From contig CAJMRN010000046.1 in assembly GCA_905215815.1 (NCBI GenBank), forward strand, positions 1 through 15,629: a stretch of 15,629 nt of DNA, read 5' to 3'. Shown in pieces: positions 1 to 6,066 of the stretch (positions within the stretch are counted from its first letter, which is position 1; each line of letters begins with the position of its first letter). The stretch is from an uncultured bacterium. GTDB taxonomy: Bacteria > Actinomycetota > Coriobacteriia > Coriobacteriales > Coriobacteriaceae. A program made the translations under genes and the position numbers. The notes below the pieces were generated by a model that was given only the letters and a program-made list of their open reading frames with translations, searched no databases and was not told the DNA's origin.

Positions 1-324
1 CTCGCACTGGTTCTCCTGCGGGCAGACGCGGCCGCAGATAGCGGGAAGCATGGAGTCCTCGCGGATAGTATCGAGGGCGCCGCCAAAGTCCTTCGCACGG
101 ATCTGCTCGATAAAGCGGGGGATGTTGATGTTGACGGGGCAGCCCTCAACACAGAACGGCTTCTTGCAGTTGAGGCAGCGCTCGGCCTCGGCCAGCGCCA
201 TCTCCTCGGTAAAGCCCTTGTCGACGGGGCGGAAGTCGCAGGCGCGCTCGGCAGCCGGCTCCTCGTTATCGGGGGTGCGGGGCGACTTCATATCGGCAAC
301 GAAACGACCGTTAACTAGTGGCAT
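1..324 (-). CDS. gltA: GltA/NfnB-type NADPH-linked Fe-S flavoprotein, N-terminus (partial)
   Basis: This is the first 108 residues of a protein that runs off the left edge of the window. It begins MPLVNGRFVADMKSP. It carries the two cysteine clusters of the glutamate synthase small-subunit family: CLNCKKPFCVEGCP at about residues 52-65, then CGRVCPQENQCE at the edge. In this family these ligate [4Fe-4S] clusters ahead of two FAD/NAD(P)H domains. The ATG at 324 overlaps the stop of the preceding flavoprotein gene by 10 bp, so the two are translationally coupled. A GltA-like protein preceded by a PyrK-like [2Fe-2S]/FAD protein is the arrangement of NfnB after NfnA, the electron-bifurcating NADH-dependent ferredoxin:NADP oxidoreductase. 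That role is therefore more likely than stand-alone glutamate synthase, but the cut gene cannot settle it. Confidence 0.9.
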   Translation of the reverse strand, partial: MPLVNGRFVADMKSPRTPDNEEPAAERACDFRPVDKGFTEEMALAEAERCLNCKKPFCVEGCPVNINIPRFIEQIRAKDFGGALDTIREDSMLPAICGRVCPQENQCE

Positions 325-1154
325 GCGCAGCTCTTTTCCTCATAGGCCTTGAGGGACTCGCCCTCTTCGGAACGGTAAGCGGCCTGGCGGGCACGAAGGT
401 CATCCCAGTCGACCAGGGTGGCATCGAAGTCGGGGCCGTCGACGCAAGCGAACTTGGTCACGCCGCCTACCTCGACGCGGCAGCAGCCGCACATGCCGGT
501 GCCGTCAACCATGATGGGGTTGAGCGACGCGGTGATGGGGGTGTCGTACTTCTGGGCGGTGAGGGTCGAGAACTTCATCATCGGAACGGGGCCGACGCAG
601 AAGACCTGGCTCACGGCCTTGTCCTGCAGCAGGCGCTCCAGCGGAGCGGTGACAACGCCCTGCTCGCCGTAGGAGCCGTCGTCAGTGGTGATGTGGATGT
701 GGTCCTCGTCGAGGAGCTCGCGGAACTGGTCCTCCATGAGCAGGAGGTCCTTGGTGCGGGCGCCCATGATGGCGTGCACCTCGTGGCCGGTCTCGACCAG
801 GTGCTTGGCGACCGGGAAGGCAATTGCCAGGCCGACGCCGCCGCCAATGACGGCGCAGGGGCCCTCGGCCATCTCGGTGGGAACGCCCAGCGGGCCCACG
901 ACGTCGCGCAGCGACTCGCCGGCCTCGTAGGTGGAAAGCATCTCGGTGGTCTTGCCGATCACCATGAAGATGAACTCGACCCAGCCCTCGTCACCGTTCC
1001 AGCCGGCCAGGGTAAACGGGACGCGCTCGCCCGTCTCGTTGGCGCGAACCATGAGGAACTGTCCAGCGTGCGCATGCTTGGCGATTGCGGGCGCCTCGAT
1101 GCGGAACTTGAACACCTTCTCCGAGAACTGCGTCTTCTCCAGGATCTTATACAT
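315..1154 (-). CDS. nfnA: PyrK/NfnA-like FAD/NAD-binding [2Fe-2S] oxidoreductase subunit
   Basis: This 279-residue protein belongs to the sulfide dehydrogenase / dihydroorotate dehydrogenase electron-transfer family. Residues 1-95 form the flavin-binding barrel, with RVPFTLAGW at 44-52 in the FAD-contact position. Residues 100-190 hold the nucleotide-binding fold, with GGGVGLAIAF at 104-113. The C-terminus has a [2Fe-2S] motif, GMCGCCRV, with Cys222, Cys224 and Cys225 plus Cys237. The ATG at 1154 follows GAGAGGGG at normal spacing, and length is normal for the family. It overlaps the next gene (GltA/NfnB-like) by 10 bp, which points to a two-subunit enzyme. By known biochemistry, NfnAB couples NADH and reduced ferredoxin to NADP reduction in anaerobes. 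The Nfn assignment is inference from the pairing; a sulfide dehydrogenase-like role is the alternative. A perfect TATAAT lies about 100 bp upstream. Confidence 0.86.
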   Translation of the reverse strand: MYKILEKTQFSEKVFKFRIEAPAIAKHAHAGQFLMVRANETGERVPFTLAGWNGDEGWVEFIFMVIGKTTEMLSTYEAGESLRDVVGPLGVPTEMAEGPCAVIGGGVGLAIAFPVAKHLVETGHEVHAIMGARTKDLLLMEDQFRELLDEDHIHITTDDGSYGEQGVVTAPLERLLQDKAVSQVFCVGPVPMMKFSTLTAQKYDTPITASLNPIMVDGTGMCGCCRVEVGGVTKFACVDGPDFDATLVDWDDLRARQAAYRSEEGESLKAYEEKSCACH

Positions 1155-1259
1155 AGAACCCCTCTCTTGTTAGGGCGACCGAACCGTGCCTCCACGGAAA
1201 TGGACGGTAGCCCGAATAAAACCGTACGCGCACAGGCGTTGTGCAAACATACGGTGCAA

Positions 1260-1265
1260 ATTATA
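1260..1265 (-). promoter_or_regulatory. Candidate -10 box for the nfnA-gltA operon
   Basis: Read on the minus strand this is TATAAT, a perfect consensus -10, leaving a 5' leader of about 100 nt before the ATG at 1154. No convincing -35 hexamer stands 16-18 nt upstream, so the call rests on the -10 and its position alone. Confidence 0.5.
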
Positions 1266-1336
1266 CCCTCATGGACATGTCGCTTACGTGTATCTTTGGC
1301 AGGCGGGAAAAGTGACCTAGCGCAAAGAGGCGAGTA

Positions 1337-1518
1337 TATTTTGGCGGGTTTTATCAGGTAAAACAGCAAAGGGGGCCGGCCTCGTGCTTCGGTGAGGCCG
1401 GCCCCCTTTGGAGCGCTGCATATGTATGGCGGCACGGGGTTTATCACAGTGCGGCTGCCGCGGCGTTTCCGCAGATAAAACCTGCCAAAATAAACCTGTC
1501 CCTAAATGGTAGGTTTTA
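1337..1518. repeat. Short motif in three copies and both orientations around the pth terminator
   Basis: Positions 1337-1355 (TATTTTGGCGGGTTTTATC) match the reverse complement of 1474-1492 in 18 of 19 bases. The core TAAAACCTGCCA at 1476-1487 is matched, with one mismatch, by the reverse complement of 1507-1518, which overlaps the pth stop codon. The outer pair brackets the terminator at 1367-1410. Function is unknown. Confidence 0.7.
1367..1410 (-). terminator. Rho-independent terminator downstream of pth
   Basis: A perfect 17-bp inverted repeat (arms 1367-1383 and 1394-1410, GGGGGCCGGCC core) encloses a 10-nt loop containing TTCG. On the minus strand it is followed by TTTGCTGTTTTA, a fair U-tract, and it lies about 105 bp past the pth stop. 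It also separates pth from the nfnA promoter. Confidence 0.85.
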
Positions 1519-2145
1519 GTGCTTGCCGTTGGCGGAGGCGGCGCCGTTGACGTGGTCGCGGGCATAGATCACGCCGTGCACGATTGCCAGACCGGCGGCA
1601 TCTGCGGCGCGGGCACAGGTGTCCTGGAAGTCCTCGGCCTCGCGGGCGCGCAGCTGCTTGAGCACGTAGTCGGCGACAGCCATCTTGCCGGGAGGGTTGC
1701 CGATGCCGGTGCGGATGCGGCTGAAGTCGCGACTGCCCATCTTGTCGATGATGGAACGCAGGCCATTGTGACCGGCGTGGCCGCCGCCTACCTTGACGCG
1801 TACGTCGCCGGCGGGAATGTCGAGCTCATCGTGGATCACGAGCAGCTCCTCGGCCTTGATCTTGTACTCGCGGCAAAGCTTGGAGATGGGACCGCCCGAG
1901 GTATTCATGTACGACTGCGGCTTGACCAGCACAATCTGGCGCTTGCCACCCTCTTCCTCGGGATCGTTGATGTTGATGAGCGCGACCTCGGCGCCTGCCT
2001 GGTTTTTCCAGTACGTGACACCGGCCTGACGGGCCAACTCGTCGATTGCTTTGAAGCCAGCGTTGTGGCGGGTCTCGGCATATTCCTCGCCAGGGTTGCC
2101 AAGTCCGGCAACCATGCGAATCTTGAGCGGCTGTGCAGCTGCCAT
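1516..2145 (-). CDS. pth: Peptidyl-tRNA hydrolase
   Basis: This 209-residue protein is a bacterial Pth1, which cleaves the ester bond of peptidyl-tRNAs that drop off ribosomes and so recycles tRNA in the cytoplasm. The family motifs are all present: GLGNPG at 14-19 (Asn17), RHNAGF at 26-31 (catalytic His27), KPQSYMN at 75-81, HDELD at 105-109 and GGGHAGHNGLRS at 120-131 (Asn127). By offset to E. coli Pth, Asp106 matches Asp93 and Asn127 matches Asn114. The ATG at 2145 is chosen because GAAAGGAAG precedes it at good spacing; an upstream in-frame ATG at 2184 has no such site and would add 13 residues unlike the family. It follows prs on the same strand after about 240 bp containing a large hairpin. 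The order glmU, prs, pth is common in Gram-positive bacteria. Confidence 0.96.
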   Translation of the reverse strand: MAAAQPLKIRMVAGLGNPGEEYAETRHNAGFKAIDELARQAGVTYWKNQAGAEVALININDPEEEGGKRQIVLVKPQSYMNTSGGPISKLCREYKIKAEELLVIHDELDIPAGDVRVKVGGGHAGHNGLRSIIDKMGSRDFSRIRTGIGNPPGKMAVADYVLKQLRAREAEDFQDTCARAADAAGLAIVHGVIYARDHVNGAASANGKH

Positions 2146-2259
2146 ATGCTTCCTTTCGTTACACAAAAGTTTAATCAACGACAAAGGCTACCACGCCCGC
2201 CGAAGGCGAGGAAAGGTTGCAGCAAAGTCATTTCAGAAAACAGCTGCCCCGAGACAGCA

Positions 2260-2364
2260 GGAAGCCCCGGACACGCCGGGAGGGGTTATCAAAGCGAACA
2301 TCCCGCAGCCGCAAAGCGGCGAGGACGTTCGCGTGATAACCCCGCAGGCGCGTCCGGGGCTTCC
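2260..2364 (-). repeat. 105-nt compound hairpin between prs and pth
   Basis: Nested inverted arms pair across the whole element: 2260-2277 with 2347-2364 (17 of 18), 2282-2290 with 2335-2343 (perfect), 2294-2299 with 2327-2332, 2301-2303 with 2323-2325, and a GCCGC/GCGGC tip at 2308-2312 and 2316-2320 around AAA. It starts 23 bp past the prs stop. No T-run directly follows on the minus strand (the nearest, TTTT, is about 20 nt on), so it is not a canonical terminator. It could be an mRNA-stabilising or processing structure, or an interspersed palindromic repeat. Confidence 0.8.
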
Positions 2365-2387
2365 GGAGGGATGCGAGGGTCGAGCGA

Positions 2388-3374
2388 CTACAGCGCGAAG
2401 TCGCCGCCGACGAGCGTGGAGACGGGCTCCTCGTGGTAAACGGCGGAGATGGCCTGAGCGAACTCCTCGGCGACCGAGATGGTCTTAATCTTGCCGCCGA
2501 CCTCGACGGGGATGGCATCGGTGACGACGCACTCGACGATGGGGGCATCGTTCAGGCGCTCGATAGCCGGGCCCGAGAAGATGCCGTGGGTGGCGCACAC
2601 GTAGATGTCGCCGGCGCCCATGGCCTTGAGCTCCTTGACGTTGGCGCACAGGGTGCCAGCGGTGTCGATCATGTCGTCGTTGATGATGCAGGTCTTGCCC
2701 TTGATGTCACCGATGATGCCCATGACCTCGGCGGCGTTGTGGCGCGGACGGCCCTTGTGGGCGATGGCCAGGTCGCAGCCGAGCATGTCGGACAGCTTCT
2801 TGGCGGCCTTGGCACGACCCACGTCGGGGGAGACGACAACCAGGTTGTCGGTGTCGAAGTGCATGTCGTTGTAGTACTGGCCAAACAGCGGCAGTGCGGA
2901 CAGGTGGTTAACCGGGATATCGAAGAAGCCCTGGATCTGGCCCTGGTGCAGGTCGAGGGTGATGATGCGGTTGACGCCGGCGCGCTCGAGCAGGTTGGCG
3001 ACGAGGCGGGCGGTGATGGGCTCGCGCGGGCCAGCCTTGCGGTCCTGGCGGGCATAGCCGTAGTGGGTGATGACGGCGGTGATGGAGCGGGCGGATGCGC
3101 GCTTGGCAGCGTCGGTGGCGATGAGCAGCTCCATGAGCATGTCGTTGACGTTGCCGCCGGCCACGGACTGAATCAGGAAGACGTCGGCGCCGCGGACGGT
3201 CTCGTCGTAGCGGGCGTAAATCTCACCATTGGCGAACTGCTTTAGCGTAAGGCCCGAAAGCTCGACCCCAAGGTACTCAGCGATCTTCTGAGCGAGGGGA
3301 CGGTTGGAGGAACCGGAATACACGCGGATGGACTTGCGCATATTCTCCGACTTCTCGGGATCATTAATCGGCAT
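2388..3374 (-). CDS. prs: Ribose-phosphate pyrophosphokinase (PRPP synthetase)
   Basis: This 328-residue protein makes PRPP from ribose 5-phosphate and ATP, feeding purine, pyrimidine, histidine, tryptophan and NAD synthesis. It shows the class I landmarks: the flexible-loop region FANGEIYARYDETVRG, the ATP-binding stretch around YARQDRKAGPREPITARLVA, DLHQGQIQGFFDIPV, and the PRPP-binding loop INDDMIDTAGT. Length is a little above the usual ~315 because of about a dozen extra N-terminal residues before RKSIRVYSGSSN. The ATG at 3374 is preceded by AAGGAGAAGG at good spacing, so the extension is probably real; the internal Met12 is a less likely start. It lies between glmU (upstream, with its own terminator) and pth (downstream), and probably has its own promoter near 3421. 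Confidence 0.97.
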   Translation of the reverse strand: MPINDPEKSENMRKSIRVYSGSSNRPLAQKIAEYLGVELSGLTLKQFANGEIYARYDETVRGADVFLIQSVAGGNVNDMLMELLIATDAAKRASARSITAVITHYGYARQDRKAGPREPITARLVANLLERAGVNRIITLDLHQGQIQGFFDIPVNHLSALPLFGQYYNDMHFDTDNLVVVSPDVGRAKAAKKLSDMLGCDLAIAHKGRPRHNAAEVMGIIGDIKGKTCIINDDMIDTAGTLCANVKELKAMGAGDIYVCATHGIFSGPAIERLNDAPIVECVVTDAIPVEVGGKIKTISVAEEFAQAISAVYHEEPVSTLVGGDFAL

Positions 3375-3420
3375 TACCCTTCTCCTTTATATATCGAATG
3401 CCATATAGATGCCTTTTTGC

Positions 3421-3426
3421 ATTGTA
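3421..3426 (-). promoter_or_regulatory. Candidate -10 box for prs
   Basis: The minus strand reads TACAAT here, giving a leader of about 40 nt before the prs ATG. No good -35 is visible. An independent promoter is expected because a terminator follows glmU just upstream. Confidence 0.4.
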
Positions 3427-3515
3427 ACCGCGCGGCGGGGTTAATCGGGTCTTGATAACGTCTTTACCGTCAACGGACACGAACCGACCACTCATTCTGT
3501 CGCGCAGGTCAGCAT

Positions 3516-3550
3516 AGAAAAAGGAGCCGTCCCCATGGGAACAGCTCCTT
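3516..3550 (-). terminator. Rho-independent terminator of glmU
   Basis: On the minus strand a hairpin with arms AAGGAGC (3544-3550) and GCTCCTT (3521-3527), extended inward by a GTTCCC/GGGGAC pairing, is followed at once by TTTTTCTATG. It begins 18 bp after the glmU stop. Confidence 0.88.
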
Positions 3551-3567
3551 AGATGCTTGGTAAAACG

Positions 3568-4980
3568 TTATACCTCGTCGTCTTCGTGCAGACGGCGGCG
3601 ATAATCGGCGGCCCAGCCCTCAATATTTACCTGACGGGCGCGGCCCAGGCCGAGTGCGTCAGCCGGGACCGGCTCGGTGATGACGGAGCCGGCGGCCACG
3701 AGTGCGCCGTCGCCAATCTGGGCGGGCGCGACCATCATGGTGTCGGAGCCGATGAAGGCATCCTTGCCGATGACGGTCTTGTGCTTGTGCACGCCGTCGT
3801 AGTTGCAGGTGATGGAGCCCGCGCCCACGTTGACGCCAGAACCCATGGTGGTGTCGCCGATGTAGGACAGGTGCGGCACCTTGGAGCCCTCGCCGATCGT
3901 GGACTTCTTGATCTCCACGTGCGTGCCGGCTTTGGAGCCGTCGAGCATGTGGGTGCCCGGGCGCAGGTAGGCGCGCGGGCCGCAGTCGACGCCGTTCTCG
4001 ATGACAGCCTCGATGGCGATGGTCTCATCGATGGTGCAGCCGCTGCCGACGGTAGTGTCGGTGAGGCGGCTGTTGGGGCCGAGCTGGCACTCCTCGCCCA
4101 CGGTGACATGGCCGATCAAATGCGTCTGCGGCCACACGACGGTGTCGCGGCCGATAACGGCATCGGGGCCGATCCAAGCCTGTGTGGGGTCGATGAAGGT
4201 AACGCCCTCGGCCATCCAGTGCTCGTTGATGCGGTCGCGCGCGATGGCGGTGAGCTGCGCGAGCTGGATGCGGCTGTTGACGCCCAGGCCGTCGCGGTAG
4301 TCGTCGCAGTGGAAGATGGAGACTGCCTGGCCGTGGCCTTTGAGGATCTCGAGCATGTCGGGCAGATAGTACTCGGACTGCGCGTTGTCGTTGCCGATCT
4401 CGTCAATGTGGGCGGCGAGCTGCGCGCCGTCGAAGGCGTAGCAGCCTGCGTTGCACTCGAGCAGCGTGGCGGCCTGCTCGGGCGTGCAGTCCTTCTGCTC
4501 GATGATGCGCTCGATCTGGCCGTCGGCGCCCAGCTTGATGCGGCCGTAACCGAAGGGGTCGGGCGGGGTCATGGTCATGACGGTGCAGGCGAGCTCGCCG
4601 GTAGCGACGGTCTGCGCGAACTTGGCGACAGTGTCGGCGGTGATGAGCGGCAGGTCGCCGTTGAGCACGACGACGGGGCCTTGCGTGATGCCGCAGGCCT
4701 CGAGCGCGACCTTTACGGCGTGGCCGGTGCCCAGGCGCTCGGTCTGCTCGACGCACTCGACCTTGGTGGCGCTGTTGGCGTAGGCGCCGTCGATAAGGGC
4801 GCGCATCTCGTCGGCGTGGCTGCCGATGACGACCACGACGCGGCTGCAGCCGGCCTTGATGGTGGCATCGACGATCCACTGGACCATGGGCTTACCCAAG
4901 ATCTTGTGCGAAACCTTGCAGTGGTTCGACTTCATGCGGGTGCCCTCGCCGGCAGCGAGGATAATTGCGGTTGCGTCCAT
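3568..4980 (-). CDS. glmU: Bifunctional GlcNAc-1-phosphate uridyltransferase / GlcN-1-phosphate acetyltransferase
   Basis: This 470-residue protein carries out the last two steps to UDP-GlcNAc, the precursor of peptidoglycan and other glycans. The N-terminal pyrophosphorylase domain opens with LAAGEGTRMKS at 8-18 and has GTGHAV, NGDLPL and NDNAQSEYYLPDML. The C-terminal left-handed beta-helix contains RPGTHMLDGSKAGTHVE, the catalytic-histidine segment PHLSYIGD, and NVGAGSITCNYDG, the standard acetyltransferase signatures. Length is normal (~455-470). The ATG at 4980 is preceded by CAGGAG at proper spacing. The same frame stays open to 5238, but that extra 86-residue stretch has no homology-like content and is rejected. 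The gene is transcribed divergently from the ECF operon, with 192 bp between them. Confidence 0.98.
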   Translation of the reverse strand: MDATAIILAAGEGTRMKSNHCKVSHKILGKPMVQWIVDATIKAGCSRVVVVIGSHADEMRALIDGAYANSATKVECVEQTERLGTGHAVKVALEACGITQGPVVVLNGDLPLITADTVAKFAQTVATGELACTVMTMTPPDPFGYGRIKLGADGQIERIIEQKDCTPEQAATLLECNAGCYAFDGAQLAAHIDEIGNDNAQSEYYLPDMLEILKGHGQAVSIFHCDDYRDGLGVNSRIQLAQLTAIARDRINEHWMAEGVTFIDPTQAWIGPDAVIGRDTVVWPQTHLIGHVTVGEECQLGPNSRLTDTTVGSGCTIDETIAIEAVIENGVDCGPRAYLRPGTHMLDGSKAGTHVEIKKSTIGEGSKVPHLSYIGDTTMGSGVNVGAGSITCNYDGVHKHKTVIGKDAFIGSDTMMVAPAQIGDGALVAAGSVITEPVPADALGLGRARQVNIEGWAADYRRRLHEDDEV

Positions 4981-5172
4981 GTGATCTCCTGTTACGTTAT
5001 AGAGACGTGTGTTTGGAAACGATACACGGCGCAATATGATACCGCAGGCATATGATGAGCACGTAACGATTGACGCGCGACGGCCGATGTCGCTGCCACC
5101 GGCGTGATGTTTGCGCTGGCTGTGTATGGCGGCGGCGCTGCGGCGTTGACGTTTTGAGCGAGGGGATGGGGG
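4981..5172. other. Divergent intergenic region between glmU and ecfT
   Basis: This 192-bp region must hold both promoters. A TTGACG at 5069-5074 points toward ecfT but has no matching -10. On the minus strand TATAAC sits near the glmU start, also without a -35. I see no recognisable riboswitch (no clear cobalamin, thiamine or flavin box), so the ECF substrate cannot be inferred from it. Confidence 0.4.
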
Positions 5173-6066
5173 GTGCCCGTGGACATCATGCGAGAGGAAT
5201 CGGGCAACGAGCCCGTCGCGGCATTTTCGATGTCGCATCCGGCGGTGCCGGCGCTCTACATGGTGCTGACGCTGGGACTCACCATGTTCTCGATGCAGCC
5301 GGTGCTGATTGCGCTGTCGCTTGCGGGTGGGTTGGCGTACGGGTTTGCGACGCGCGGCGCCGTGCGTACGTTGGGGGCGCTTCGCTGGCAGCTGCCGGTG
5401 ATTTTGATCATCGCGGTGCTCAATCCGCTGTTTAGCGCCTCGGGCTCGACGGAGCTGTTCCGTATTGGCATGCGCGCGGTGTATCTGGAGAGTATGGTAT
5501 ACGGCCTGTGCATGGGCGGGCTGTTTGTGGCGAGCGTGCTGTGGTTTGAGGCTGCGGCGTCGATGCTTAGCTACGACAAGGTGCTTGCGCTTTTGGGTAA
5601 CACCGCGCCGGTGATCGCGCTCATGATCTCGATGTGCATGCGGCTTATCCCGCAGTTTTTGCGCCGCGGTCGTACGGTACTGGCGGTGCAGGATGCGATT
5701 GATGTGCCGGGGCGTGCGTCGGCCGACCCCGTGCGTTCGCGCCTACGGGCATCGAGCGTGTTGATGGGCTGGGGCATGGAGGATTCGCTGGAGCGCGCGG
5801 ACGCCATGCGCTCCCGTGGGTGGGGTGCCGCGACGCGCCGCACGACGTACGCGCGGTATCGGCTGGGGCGCGGCGATGTTGCCGCGCTGGTTGGGCTTGC
5901 GCTGTTTGGTGCCGCTGCGGTTGCGGTGGCATGGACTGCCACGACGCAGTATTCGTTTTACCCGCAGCTCTCGCTGCCGGCGCCGTGGCCGGGCTATGTT
6001 GTATACGCTGCCTGGATGGTGCTGCCTTGCGTGCTGTGCGCGATTGACGAGAAGAGGTTTGGCTGA
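5173..6066 (+). CDS. ecfT: ECF transporter transmembrane T component
   Basis: This 297-residue membrane protein of the EcfT/CbiQ family couples ATP hydrolysis by the EcfA ATPases to the substrate-binding S protein. Hydrophobic segments lie at about 24-58, 73-88, 105-125, 139-158, 235-255 and 273-290. The diagnostic coupling motif is ADAMRSRGWG at 209-218, a variant of the A-R-G signature, in the long cytoplasmic stretch 160-230. The GTG at 5173 follows a GAGGGGATGGGG purine tract; an ATG at 5188 is a possible alternative start. The stop overlaps the next ATG as TGATG, so translation is coupled to the ATPase gene. Membership of the family is well supported; the transported substrate is not known from this protein. 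Confidence 0.87.
   Translation: MPVDIMREESGNEPVAAFSMSHPAVPALYMVLTLGLTMFSMQPVLIALSLAGGLAYGFATRGAVRTLGALRWQLPVILIIAVLNPLFSASGSTELFRIGMRAVYLESMVYGLCMGGLFVASVLWFEAAASMLSYDKVLALLGNTAPVIALMISMCMRLIPQFLRRGRTVLAVQDAIDVPGRASADPVRSRLRASSVLMGWGMEDSLERADAMRSRGWGAATRRTTYARYRLGRGDVAALVGLALFGAAAVAVAWTATTQYSFYPQLSLPAPWPGYVVYAAWMVLPCVLCAIDEKRFG

Noticed and set aside
318..1361. 347-residue plus-strand frame opposite the NfnA-like gene
   Set aside because: Antisense shadow rich in Ala/Gly/Leu/Val/Asp. The minus-strand gene has FAD, NAD and Fe-S motifs and a good ribosome binding site.
2433..3245. 270-residue plus-strand frame opposite prs
   Set aside because: Antisense of PRPP synthetase, Val/Gly/Asp-rich, no ribosome site or motif.
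3553..5055. 500-residue plus-strand frame opposite glmU
   Set aside because: Low-complexity Ala/Gly/Val/Asp product antisense to a fully recognisable GlmU, with no motif of its own.
4981..5172. Riboswitch controlling the ECF operon
   Set aside because: No recognisable conserved box or multi-stem layout was found; only isolated promoter-like hexamers.
4981..5238. N-terminal extension of glmU
   Set aside because: The frame is open, but the residues are unlike any GlmU and the ATG at 4980 has a good ribosome binding site.
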